NCBI GenBank assembly: GCA_024233675.1
Contig: JACKPH010000001.1
Span: 372,001-436,000 of the forward strand
Reading direction: 5' to 3'
Length of the DNA: 64,000 nucleotides
Source: Thermotogae bacterium
GTDB taxonomy: Bacteria; Thermotogota; Thermotogae; Petrotogales; Petrotogaceae
Position numbers and translations under genes: made by a program. The notes below the pieces were generated by a model. That model was not told the DNA's origin. It did not search any database and was given only the letters and a program-made list of their open reading frames with translations. Numbering within the stretch: the stretch's first letter is position 1; every line of letters starts with the position of its first letter. Positions 8,525-15,774 of the stretch are shown in pieces.

Positions 8525-10225
8525 ATGAAATTAAGCCTTACTATGAAATTTTTGATTCCTATGGTTTTAATACTTGTTATTTTAAGCAGTTTATTTCTTA
8601 CAAGACTTTACAATGAAATTTACGGAAGTATATACGCTCAGAAAGAAGAAAGCCTTAAATATCTGGTTGACGTAACAGGTGGAATAATTAAAAACTATGA
8701 ATCTCTTGTAAAAAACAAAGAAATATCTGAAGATGATGCCCTTAATGAACTCAGGACATTAATACCTGCTATGAAATACGATACAAATAATTATATTTTC
8801 GTATATGACTTTAAAGGAGATATAGTTGTACCTTACGGAGGACGTAAAATCGGAGAAAATTTTATAAATCTACAGGACAGTAACGGTAAATACCTGATAA
8901 AAGATTTCATTGAAATAGCAAAAACCACAGGTTCAGGTTTTTATGAATATTATTTTGAAAAACCCGATACAAAAGTTATAGCTCCGAAACTTTCATATAT
9001 AGATTCTTCCGAAATACTCGGATTCCTATGGGGTACAGGTTTTTATATTGATGATATAAAATCAGAAGTACTTTCGGTATTTATAAAAGATCTTATAATA
9101 TTTATAATTTCAACAGTTATATCTGTAATAATAATAGTTTTTATAGGTATGTTTCTCAAAAGAAAAATTGAAAAAATAAATAAAACTATCGAAGAATTCG
9201 GAAAAGGAAACCTCAGCATAGAATTTGAAGAACTCGGAAGCGATGAAATTTCTTCTATGTCAAAAAATCTAAATTCAATGGTAAAAAAATTAAAAACCGC
9301 TGTATCAGGAATAATAAAAATAACAGAAACTATAAATATATCGAGCAGTGAACTAAAAAAAGTATCAGAAGAAAGTTCTTCATCTACAGAAGAACTTGTG
9401 GCACAAAGTGATAATATAACTGATAATGCAATAAATGCAAGTTCAAATGTCGAAGAAATAACTTCCGGTGTTGAAGAAGTTGCATCAAGTGCTCAGGTCG
9501 TTGCAAAAGCTGCCCAGGGAATAAATTCTTCAGCAGAAGAAACCACTGAAGCTTCCGAATCAGGTTCAGAAATAATCAAAAAAATTGAAACAACTATTAA
9601 TCTTGCAAAAGAAAAATCAGAAGAATCAAAAAAAGAAGTTATATCTTTAACTCAGAAAGCCGAAAATGTAGGTAAAATAATCGAAACAATAAATTCTATA
9701 ACAGATCAGACAAATCTTCTTGCTCTGAATGCAGCAATAGAGGCTGCCCGTGCAGGATCAGCCGGAAAAGGTTTTGCTGTTGTAGCCGATGAAATCAGAA
9801 AACTTGCTGAAGAAAGTTCAAAAGCTACATCAGAAATAGATAACATACTACAGGATATTAAAAGTTCAACATCTGCAGTAAACAGATCTTCTTCAGAAAA
9901 TGCAGATATAATAAATCAGGTTTACAGTGAAATGCACAATGTAAGTTCACAGTTTGAAAAAATAAAAACAATGGTTGAAAAAATGAATTCAGATATTGAA
10001 AATATGACAGCAACAAGTCAGGAGCAAAGTGCTTCCGCAGAAGAAATGGGCGCAGCAATGTCAAAAGTTTCATCAATAATCGGAGAAATAAGTGATCAGA
10101 TAAAAGAATCAGCAATGGCAATAGATTCTCTTTCCGGTGTTCAGGAAGATCTTCATTCCAAAGCGGAGAATCTTGATTCAATATCAAAGGAACTTAAAAA
10201 TATAACCTCATTCTTCAGATTATAA
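8525..10225 (+). CDS. Methyl-accepting chemotaxis protein with single-Cache sensor
   Basis: A 566-residue chemoreceptor. The first membrane helix is near residues 8-25. A single-Cache domain occupies about 35-180 (NYIFVYDFKGDIVVPYGG and LGFLWGTGFYIDDI are typical sCache_2 segments, a class that often binds short carboxylates). The second helix (IIFIISTVISVIIIVFIGMF) is near 190-212, then HAMP and the signalling coiled coil with tip TDQTNLLALNAAIEAARAGS. The start follows AAGGAGGAGTAAT. It is separated from the Na+-pump beta-subunit gene by its own terminator. The ligand is inferred only from the domain class. Confidence 0.93.
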   Translation: MKLSLTMKFLIPMVLILVILSSLFLTRLYNEIYGSIYAQKEESLKYLVDVTGGIIKNYESLVKNKEISEDDALNELRTLIPAMKYDTNNYIFVYDFKGDIVVPYGGRKIGENFINLQDSNGKYLIKDFIEIAKTTGSGFYEYYFEKPDTKVIAPKLSYIDSSEILGFLWGTGFYIDDIKSEVLSVFIKDLIIFIISTVISVIIIVFIGMFLKRKIEKINKTIEEFGKGNLSIEFEELGSDEISSMSKNLNSMVKKLKTAVSGIIKITETINISSSELKKVSEESSSSTEELVAQSDNITDNAINASSNVEEITSGVEEVASSAQVVAKAAQGINSSAEETTEASESGSEIIKKIETTINLAKEKSEESKKEVISLTQKAENVGKIIETINSITDQTNLLALNAAIEAARAGSAGKGFAVVADEIRKLAEESSKATSEIDNILQDIKSSTSAVNRSSSENADIINQVYSEMHNVSSQFEKIKTMVEKMNSDIENMTATSQEQSASAEEMGAAMSKVSSIIGEISDQIKESAMAIDSLSGVQEDLHSKAENLDSISKELKNITSFFRL

Positions 10226-10264
10226 TTTAAACAGCAATTTTAACTGTTGAAATCCGAAGTTTTT

Positions 10265-10310
10265 AAAATAAGACTTTTCTGATAAAATGTCAGGGAAGTC
10301 TTATTTTTAT
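10265..10310 (+). terminator. Rho-independent terminator after chemoreceptor gene
   Basis: AAAATAAGACT pairs with AGTCTTATTTT, extended inward by CTGA/TCAG, and is followed by TTTTATT. The stem overlaps an in-frame ATG at 10287 that would otherwise look like the start of the next gene, which is one reason to place that start at 10326. Confidence 0.75.
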
Positions 10311-10325
10311 TCGGGAGGTTTTTAT

Positions 10326-11423
10326 ATGCTGAGTATGTTGTCAAATTTTATTATACCTGTTGAAAACCTGATAATGTTTGCAATAGGTTTTGTTTTAATT
10401 TATCTTGCCATTAAAAAAGATTATGAACCAATGCTTCTTCTTCCTATAGGTTTCGGAGCCATACTTGCAAATATTCCGCTTTCTTCTGCTATAGGATCAC
10501 ACGGTGTTTTAACAATTCTCTACGATGCCGGAATTGCAAACGAACTTTTCCCTGCCCTTATATTTATAGGAATAGGGGCTATGATAGACTTTTCTTCACT
10601 ACTGACAAATCCGGTAATGATTTTTTACGGAGCTGCCGCACAGTTCGGAATATTTCTGACAATAATAGTTGCATCCGCCATGGGTTTTGACATAAAAGAA
10701 GCTGTATCAATAGGTATGATAGGAACAGCAGACGGTCCGACATCAATATATGTTGCCGGAAGACTTGCGCCTAAACTGCTCGGTCCTATTTCTGTTGCCG
10801 CATATTCTTATATGGCAATGGTTCCTATAGTTCAGACACCGATAATAAAACTTATGACAACAAAATCAGAAAGACGTATTAAAATGGTAAGCAAATCAAA
10901 AAAAATACCAAAGTCACTTAAAATACTTTTTCCTATAATAGTAACTCTGATTTCAGGTATAATTGCTCCTGAAAGTGTTTCTCTTATAGGAATGCTTATG
11001 TTCGGTAATCTTATAAGAGAATGCGGTGTACTTGATAAATTAAGTAATGCTGCACAAAACGAACTTTCAAACCTTATAACTCTGTTTCTCGGAATAACTA
11101 TAGGATCTACAATGACAGCAGAAGCCTTTATAAACGGACGTACACTTTTAATTCTTTTTATGGGACTTGTTGCTTTTATATTTGATACAGTAGGCGGAAT
11201 ACTTTTTGCAAAAATAATGAATCTTTTCAGAAAAGAAAAAATAAATCCTATGATAGGTGCTGCAGGTATTTCAGCTTTTCCTATGTCTGCAAGAATAGTA
11301 CATAAAATAGGTCTTGAGGAAGATCCTACAAATTTCCTTATAATGCATTCAACAGGAGCTAATGTTGCGGGTCAGATTGGTTCTGTTCTTGCCGGAAGTA
11401 TAATACTTCAGATTCTGGGTTAA
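10326..11423 (+). CDS. Na+-translocating decarboxylase beta subunit (OadB/GcdB/MmdB family)
   Basis: Integral membrane carboxybiotin decarboxylase that couples CO2 release to sodium export. Family features are FGAILANIPLSS near the start, the acidic pore-type segment GTADGPTSIYVA, and the C-terminal GAAGISAFPMSARIVHKIG and NVAGQIGSVLAGSIIL. There are about ten hydrophobic segments. Start ATG 10326 (365 residues) follows GGGAGGT. A 40-residue OadG-like gene follows after 12 bases. No alpha (carboxyltransferase) or biotin-carrier gene is adjacent, so the rest of the complex must be encoded elsewhere. Which acyl-CoA or oxo acid is decarboxylated cannot be told. Confidence 0.9.
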   Translation: MLSMLSNFIIPVENLIMFAIGFVLIYLAIKKDYEPMLLLPIGFGAILANIPLSSAIGSHGVLTILYDAGIANELFPALIFIGIGAMIDFSSLLTNPVMIFYGAAAQFGIFLTIIVASAMGFDIKEAVSIGMIGTADGPTSIYVAGRLAPKLLGPISVAAYSYMAMVPIVQTPIIKLMTTKSERRIKMVSKSKKIPKSLKILFPIIVTLISGIIAPESVSLIGMLMFGNLIRECGVLDKLSNAAQNELSNLITLFLGITIGSTMTAEAFINGRTLLILFMGLVAFIFDTVGGILFAKIMNLFRKEKINPMIGAAGISAFPMSARIVHKIGLEEDPTNFLIMHSTGANVAGQIGSVLAGSIILQILG

Positions 11424-11435
11424 CGGAGGTGTAAA

Positions 11436-11558
11436 ATGACAGAAGGACTTAAAAAAGCTTTTGAATTACTTATTTTGGGTTATCCTACAACTTTTTTGGT
11501 AATGTTTTTATTTTATATTATAATAAAGCTTATGACAAAAAAATCAGGAAAAAAATAA
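11436..11558 (+). CDS. Tiny OadG-like single-helix membrane subunit
   Basis: A 40-residue gene with a strong ribosome-binding site (CGGAGGTG) 12 bases after the OadB-family gene. It has a short polar N-terminus (MTEGLKKAFELL), one membrane helix (about residues 12-33, GYPTTFLVMFLFYIIIKL) and a basic tail (MTKKSGKK). Size, topology and position fit the minimal OadG-related gamma/delta subunits that stabilise Na+-pump decarboxylases; the long acidic or Pro-rich tail of classic gamma subunits is missing. It is followed directly by a terminator, so it closes the operon. Confidence 0.72.
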   Translation: MTEGLKKAFELLILGYPTTFLVMFLFYIIIKLMTKKSGKK

Positions 11559-11583
11559 AACGACCGTTAAACGGTCGTTTTTT
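11558..11583. terminator. Bidirectional rho-independent terminator
   Basis: AAACGACCGT and ACGGTCGTTT form a perfect ten-pair stem with a TAA loop, followed by Ts. It lies between the convergent OadG-like gene and the hypothetical gene ending at 11582. Confidence 0.85.
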
Positions 11584-12520
11584 AATCAGTAGTATGCCTT
11601 ACAAAAGCAATGCTTCTCGGAAAAATTATATCAGTATCAGTATAAAAACTGAAAAAAACCGTACATTTTTTTTCCTCTGAAATTTCAAATTCTTTTTCCT
11701 CATTAGGTAAAATTTCAGGTCTTTCATTATTTTTACCGCAAAAGTAAACATTATCATTTCTGTTATTTTTTACTTTAAGAAATTTACCGTTCCTCCGGGT
11801 ACATATTCCGTAAGCATCGAGACTGTAGCTTATATCTTTATAACAGAAAGAAAAATTTACAAAATCTTTTGCATTTATTATTTTGAGAAAATCTTTAGAA
11901 TATCTCCCCATTATTCCGCTTTTTTCTTCCCATGTATTATCTTTGAAAACCTCATATATTACTTTTCTTCCTGTAAGATATTCAAAAATCGGCTCATATG
12001 CATTTGACATAACGTCTATGACCCCGTTTCCCAGCTGATCGGCATATTGCTTATTTTTACTCAGAACAGCTGATTTAGCGGTCATTTTTCCTAAAATAAG
12101 TGTATATGAATCTCTTATGGCATCATTGACAGCTGCAAAAATATTTCTGATTCTTCTTCTGATTTTACTCAGAAATCCGTTTTCAAATGTAATATTAAGT
12201 GAATTTCTTCTGACTTTCATTTTTTCATCCATATCATCTATTACGGTTACAATTGAATATATTGTTTCATATTCTGGTTTATAAACTATATAACCTGTTT
12301 CGGAATGAGTTATATTGTCGTAAGATTCCGGATATGTTATTATAAATCCGTTAGCAAAAAGTTTCATCTTTCCCCATATACTTCTGCCGTTTTTAAAATT
12401 AACAATAACATTAAATTTATTAAAATCTTTAAGGGTTCTGTCTCTCATAGTTGACTTAAGATATCCTATAACAACGCTTACAGCGAAAATAACTATTATT
12501 GTAGCCAAAAAAGTATCCAT
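11582..12520 (-). CDS. Hypothetical membrane-anchored protein
   Basis: A 312-residue protein I do not recognise. An N-terminal hydrophobic helix (about residues 4-20, LATIIVIFAVSVVIGYL) should anchor it in the inner membrane with the rest in the cytoplasm or periplasm. The body is mixed alpha/beta with a basic stretch (KIRRRIRNIFAAVNDA). The C-terminal half (SGIMGRYSKDFLKIINA, CTRRNGKFLKVKNN) looks beta-rich. The start is supported by AGGAGACGG. It is divergent from the TetR gene and ends at the shared terminator with the decarboxylase subunits. No function is proposed. Confidence 0.7.
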   Translation of the reverse strand: MDTFLATIIVIFAVSVVIGYLKSTMRDRTLKDFNKFNVIVNFKNGRSIWGKMKLFANGFIITYPESYDNITHSETGYIVYKPEYETIYSIVTVIDDMDEKMKVRRNSLNITFENGFLSKIRRRIRNIFAAVNDAIRDSYTLILGKMTAKSAVLSKNKQYADQLGNGVIDVMSNAYEPIFEYLTGRKVIYEVFKDNTWEEKSGIMGRYSKDFLKIINAKDFVNFSFCYKDISYSLDAYGICTRRNGKFLKVKNNRNDNVYFCGKNNERPEILPNEEKEFEISEEKKCTVFFSFYTDTDIIFPRSIAFVRHTTD

Positions 12521-12618
12521 ATTTACCGTCTCCTGTTTTTTTATATTTTATCACATAAACTTATTTACAAATTTACAAAAAGTACAATTTATGAAAAATT
12601 CTTTTAATTATTAAATAT

Positions 12619-12646
12619 TATACTTTATATGAACATAGTTCATATA
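12619..12646 (+). promoter_or_regulatory. TetR promoter -10 element with overlapping palindromic operator
   Basis: TATACT at 12619-12624 is a good -10 box; no clear -35 was found. It is followed by a perfect nine-base inverted repeat, TATATGAAC-ATA-GTTCATATA (12626-12646), which would cover the transcription start. The ribosome-binding site AAGGAGA follows directly. The geometry is that of an autorepressor operator for the TetR protein encoded immediately downstream. Confidence 0.65.
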
Positions 12647-12659
12647 AGGAGACTAAAAA

Positions 12660-13163
12660 ATGCCAAAAATACTCGAAAATCCTGAAGAAAAAATAATTAC
12701 AATTTCAGAAAAAATAATAATGCGTGAGGGAGTTGAAAAAGTAACTATAAGAAAAATTTCTGAAGCTGCAAGAATATCACTCGGTACAATATACAATTAT
12801 TTCGAAAATAAGGATGTTATAATATGCAAAACAATAGAACTTTACTGGAAAAATGCTATTAAAGAACTTGACAGCACCTGTTATATAAATAAATATTTTT
12901 TTCTTGATGCTCTTTACGAAAAAATAGAAACATATCAGAAAAGATATCAGTACTTCTGGAAATCCGCAACAGTACATTCCGGAAACAGAAAAGAATTTGC
13001 ACTTTCTTACCTTGATGAAATAATAAAGAAAAAAACAGATTTTCAGAACAGTGGTTATATTATTCAGAATTTAACAGCATGTGCAGCATGGAATTTTTTA
13101 ACTTACAGAGAATTTAAAAATATATTAAAGGCCGGTGAAAAAGATTGCTTACAGCAGCTATAA
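12660..13163 (+). CDS. TetR/AcrR-family transcriptional regulator
   Basis: A 167-residue TetR-type repressor. The N-terminal helix-turn-helix domain is clear: REGVEKVTIRKISEAARIS, then LGTIYNYFENKD, the canonical recognition helix (residues about 20-55). The ligand-binding half is shorter than usual, as in many small TetR proteins. It overlaps the following HsmA-family gene by 19 bases, so the two are translationally coupled and the regulator probably controls its own operon through the palindrome at 12626-12646. The effector is unknown. The TetR plus HsmA-like gene pairing is one I recognise from other low-GC genomes. Confidence 0.88.
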   Translation: MPKILENPEEKIITISEKIIMREGVEKVTIRKISEAARISLGTIYNYFENKDVIICKTIELYWKNAIKELDSTCYINKYFFLDALYEKIETYQKRYQYFWKSATVHSGNRKEFALSYLDEIIKKKTDFQNSGYIIQNLTACAAWNFLTYREFKNILKAGEKDCLQQL

Positions 13164-13507
13164 TAACAATAACATCTGCTCTCATTTTTTACTCATGGGG
13201 TGTATGGGGTGAAAAAATAAAAGGAAAACTTAACGGTTTTTTTCTCACTCTCTTTTGGATAGGTCTTACATTTGACTCAACAGGAACATTTCTTATGTCA
13301 AGACTTTCAGAAATACCTAATTCTTTTCATAATATCACAGGAATAACGGCTATTGTTTTAATGTTAATACATGCATTATGGGGTACTTTGGTATTCATTA
13401 AAAAAGATAAAAATATGATAAATAATTTTCATAAATTTAGTTTTTTTGTATGGATAATATGGCTTATACCTTTTTTAAGCGGTATGATAATGGGAACTTC
13501 CATGTAA
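13145..13507 (+). CDS. HsmA-family (TIGR03987-type) four-helix membrane protein
   Basis: A 120-residue integral membrane protein with four hydrophobic helices (about residues 3-20, 30-50, 60-82, 95-115). The motifs WGVWGEK, FDSTGTFLM and LIHALWGT match the HsmA-like family as I recall it. I do not know a firm biochemical role; related proteins are described only in general terms of small metabolite or stress response. The start is TTG at 13145 inside the end of the TetR gene, with GGTGA upstream. A terminator follows immediately, closing a two-gene operon. Confidence 0.75.
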   Translation: MLTAAIITITSALIFYSWGVWGEKIKGKLNGFFLTLFWIGLTFDSTGTFLMSRLSEIPNSFHNITGITAIVLMLIHALWGTLVFIKKDKNMINNFHKFSFFVWIIWLIPFLSGMIMGTSM

Positions 13508-13534
13508 ACCGGGATATTTAATCCCGGTTTTTTT
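13507..13534 (+). terminator. Rho-independent terminator
   Basis: AACCGGGA and TCCCGGTT pair around TATTTAA and are followed by a T-run to 13534. It ends the TetR-HsmA operon. Confidence 0.85.
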
Positions 13535-13579
13535 GTAATAATTAAAATCAAATCTTAACATTTCCTAAACATATTTTAT

Positions 13580-13598
13580 TACTAATTAGTAGTATAAT
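13580..13598 (+). promoter_or_regulatory. marR promoter with palindromic operator
   Basis: A perfect 12-base palindrome TACTAATTAGTA (13580-13591) lies directly upstream of TATAAT (13593-13598), in the -35/-10 spacer position. The same palindrome in an extended 18-base form recurs at 14073-14090 before the nitroreductase gene. TATAAT ends only six bases before the ATG at 13605 and no ribosome-binding site is present, so the marR message would be leaderless. Confidence 0.7.
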
Positions 13599-13604
13599 AT
13601 AATT

Positions 13605-14054
13605 ATGAAAGATAAAAAATCCTACGGTCAGCATAACGATTTAAATCTGAAATCTTTTGTAGTACTGTCAAAAGCTTATTTAACCGTCAATAAAAAGCAG
13701 CTGAAAACAATTAAAAAAGGAGGGTTAACCTTATCGCAGTTTTCTGTTCTTGAAGTTCTTTATCATAAAGGCGAGATGAAAATTGGCGAAATAATAGAAA
13801 AAACTCTTTTTACAGGCGGAAATATGACAGTTATTATAGAGAATCTCACAAAACAGAAATTAGTAGAAAAAATTATCTGTCAGACAGATAAACGTTCTGT
13901 TTATGTAAAAATTACGGAAAGCGGTATAAAAATAATTGAAGCAATAATGCCTGAACATGTAAATAATATTTCAGATATATTTGATGTGCTTACGGAAACA
14001 GAAAAATCAATACTGATATCATTACTTAAAAAACTCGGAAAAGAAAACGAATAA
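13605..14054 (+). CDS. MarR-family transcriptional regulator
   Basis: A 149-residue winged-helix regulator. The HTH region is LTLSQFSVLEVLYHKG, KIGEIIEKTLFTGGNMTVIIENLTKQKLVEK, and the wing is CQTDKRSVYVKITESGIKII. This is the canonical MarR layout with dimerising terminal helices. It stands in front of a nitroreductase gene, and both are preceded by the same TACTAATTAGTA palindrome, so it very likely represses itself and the nitroreductase. The start is ATG 13605 with no Shine-Dalgarno sequence; a TATAAT box six bases upstream points to leaderless translation. No alternative in-frame start precedes the HTH region. Confidence 0.9.
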   Translation: MKDKKSYGQHNDLNLKSFVVLSKAYLTVNKKQLKTIKKGGLTLSQFSVLEVLYHKGEMKIGEIIEKTLFTGGNMTVIIENLTKQKLVEKIICQTDKRSVYVKITESGIKIIEAIMPEHVNNISDIFDVLTETEKSILISLLKKLGKENE

Positions 14055-14072
14055 ATTTTTTTAATAAAATTA

Positions 14073-14090
14073 TATTACTAATTAGTAATA
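14073..14090 (+). promoter_or_regulatory. Second MarR operator, before the nitroreductase gene
   Basis: A perfect 18-base palindrome TATTACTAATTAGTAATA lies between marR and the nitroreductase gene. Its central 12 bases are identical to the palindrome in the marR promoter. It ends four bases before the ribosome-binding site GAGGTG, so a bound protein would block either an internal promoter or read-through. Confidence 0.75.
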
Positions 14091-14105
14091 AAAGAGGTGT
14101 TATAT

Positions 14106-14714
14106 ATGGTAGATATTTTTGAAAACAGAAGATCTGTAAATTTTTTTGATAAAACAAAAGACATAAGCAATGATTTGCTTAAAAAAATAATAGAAAGAGC
14201 AACTCTTGCACCATCCGCATTTAATCTTCAGCCTTGGGAAATTATTGCTGTACGTTCTGAAGAAGCAAAACAAAAACTTTTTGAAACATCTAACAGACAG
14301 CCTAAAATTCTCGAAGCACCTGTAACATTAATAATCTTGGGCGATAAAGAAGGCTTTTCTGAAAATAATTCATCATGGAAAGTTATGTACGATGCTTTTA
14401 AAAATGAAGAATCACTTAAAAATTCACAAAATGCGGCGGCTTTTCTTTACGGATCGACAGAGGAAAGAAAAATAAAATTTGCTGAAAGTAATGCCGGTTT
14501 ACTCGCAATGTCAATTATGTACGCAGTAAAAGAGCAGGGCCTTGATTCTCATCCTATGAGCGGTATAGATTTTGAAGGAATAGCAAAGGCTTTTGATATA
14601 GACAGTTCAAAATCTGTTGTTATGACAATAGCTATAGGCTATCATGATGATTCAAAAGAAATATTCCCGAGATTAAAAAGAAAATCTTTTGATGAAATAG
14701 TTAAAATTGTATAA
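14106..14714 (+). CDS. Nitroreductase-family FMN-dependent oxidoreductase
   Basis: A 202-residue NAD(P)H:FMN oxidoreductase. ENRRSVNFFDK and the downstream APSAFNLQPWEIIAV are the FMN-phosphate and ring-binding motifs, and ESNAGLLAMSIMYAVKEQGLDS is the dimer-core helix typical of the group. Family members reduce nitro-compounds, quinones or flavins in the cytoplasm. The start is ATG 14106 behind GAGGTG; an in-frame GTG at 14097 overlaps that ribosome-binding site and is unlikely. With the upstream MarR and shared operators, this looks like an inducible response to quinone or nitroaromatic stress. Confidence 0.9.
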   Translation: MVDIFENRRSVNFFDKTKDISNDLLKKIIERATLAPSAFNLQPWEIIAVRSEEAKQKLFETSNRQPKILEAPVTLIILGDKEGFSENNSSWKVMYDAFKNEESLKNSQNAAAFLYGSTEERKIKFAESNAGLLAMSIMYAVKEQGLDSHPMSGIDFEGIAKAFDIDSSKSVVMTIAIGYHDDSKEIFPRLKRKSFDEIVKIV

Positions 14715-14716
14715 AT

Positions 14717-14757
14717 AAAAACGTGAAATTATAAAATAATTTCACGTTTTTATTTTT
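14717..14757. terminator. Bidirectional rho-independent terminator
   Basis: Fifteen-base arms AAAAACGTGAAATTA and TAATTTCACGTTTTT surround a six-base loop, followed by ATTTTTT. It lies between the convergent nitroreductase gene and the secreted-protein gene. Confidence 0.85.
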
Positions 14758-15608
14758 TATTCCTTTATACTGTAAAAAACATTGTTTTCATTAATAACAT
14801 AAAAATCATAATCGGAATTAAAATAATATTTTATTTTAGTTTCTTTTTCTTTTATAAATTTAAAATCTTTCAGAGAATATTCCTTATATTTATTACCTCG
14901 GAAATATATTTTTCCTTTATAAACATCTACTTTTGATGTACCTGACATATCATCAAAATCTTTTATCATACGTTCATTTTCTGTTTCAAAAGCTATGTTT
15001 TTTCTTTCCGAATTTACGGGTATTTCTCCCACCATTATCATATGTCCGTTGTACATAAACATATCTTTATAAATATTGAGATCACCTGAATTAAAAAATA
15101 CTTCTTCTTTTTTCCCGTTTCTATAACTATATATTCCGTTTGTTTCATCCATAAAATAAATTTTTCCGTTTATTATTTTCACAGAAATAACAGAACTCTG
15201 AAATCCGTCAAGTTCAGAAATCAGTTTTAATCTTTTGTCGAAAACATAAAAATATTTATTAATTCCGAGATATATGTTTTTTTTATCATTTGCTATACCC
15301 GCATTATTATATCCGCCGTAATAACTGTAATTCTTAAGATTTCCGTATTTATCGGAAACATACACGGAAAAATCATAAATTTCATTTTTGTATATTTCTC
15401 TTGAAATAAAAACTTTTTCTTTATAATCAAAAATATTCATTTCAGTCATTCCGTTTTCCGGATTATATGTAACATAAAATATATTTTCATCATCATATGT
15501 TGCATTAATAATTTCAAGATTTTTATCTATTCCTATAAGATACGTTTTTTCTGCAAAAATAAAAACAAATGAAATAATAATAATAATAATAAGTAAAGTT
15601 CTTTTCAT
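14757..15608 (-). CDS. Hypothetical exported protein, possible beta-propeller
   Basis: A 283-residue protein of unknown function. The N-terminus KRTLLIIIIIISFVFIFAEKTY is a signal peptide or anchor, so it acts outside the inner membrane. The body consists of repeating beta-strand units with Tyr, Asn and Gly turns (for example NGKIYFMDETNGIYSY, KGKIYFRGNKYKEYS), like the blades of WD40/Kelch-type propellers, but no recognisable family motif. The ribosome-binding site CGGAGGTGACC is very strong. It ends at the shared terminator with the nitroreductase gene. Its partners are unknown. Confidence 0.65.
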   Translation of the reverse strand: MKRTLLIIIIIISFVFIFAEKTYLIGIDKNLEIINATYDDENIFYVTYNPENGMTEMNIFDYKEKVFISREIYKNEIYDFSVYVSDKYGNLKNYSYYGGYNNAGIANDKKNIYLGINKYFYVFDKRLKLISELDGFQSSVISVKIINGKIYFMDETNGIYSYRNGKKEEVFFNSGDLNIYKDMFMYNGHMIMVGEIPVNSERKNIAFETENERMIKDFDDMSGTSKVDVYKGKIYFRGNKYKEYSLKDFKFIKEKETKIKYYFNSDYDFYVINENNVFYSIKE

Positions 15609-15733
15609 TAGGTCACCTCCGAAAAAATTTATTACACAGTTATTATTTTATCATTTTGATTAACTAAAATCAATTTTTATTTGTATTATTTACACTTATA
15701 CAAATTAACTAAAAAATTAATTTTTTCGTAATA

Positions 15734-15769
15734 AAAATAAGAATAACCTTATAAGGTTATTCTTATTTT
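15734..15769. terminator. Terminator of the hydrogenase maturation operon
   Basis: A perfect 36-base palindrome: arms AAAATAAGAATAACCTTA and TAAGGTTATTCTTATTTT. It lies five bases beyond the hydF stop codon and can act on both strands. The 166-base gap 15609-15774 otherwise holds only AT-rich sequence with the promoter region of the exported protein. Confidence 0.8.
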
Positions 15770-15774
15770 AAATT

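Noticed and set aside
10287..10325. Earlier ATG for the OadB-family gene
   Set aside because: It falls in the stem of the preceding gene's terminator, and the strong GGGAGGT site belongs to ATG 10326.
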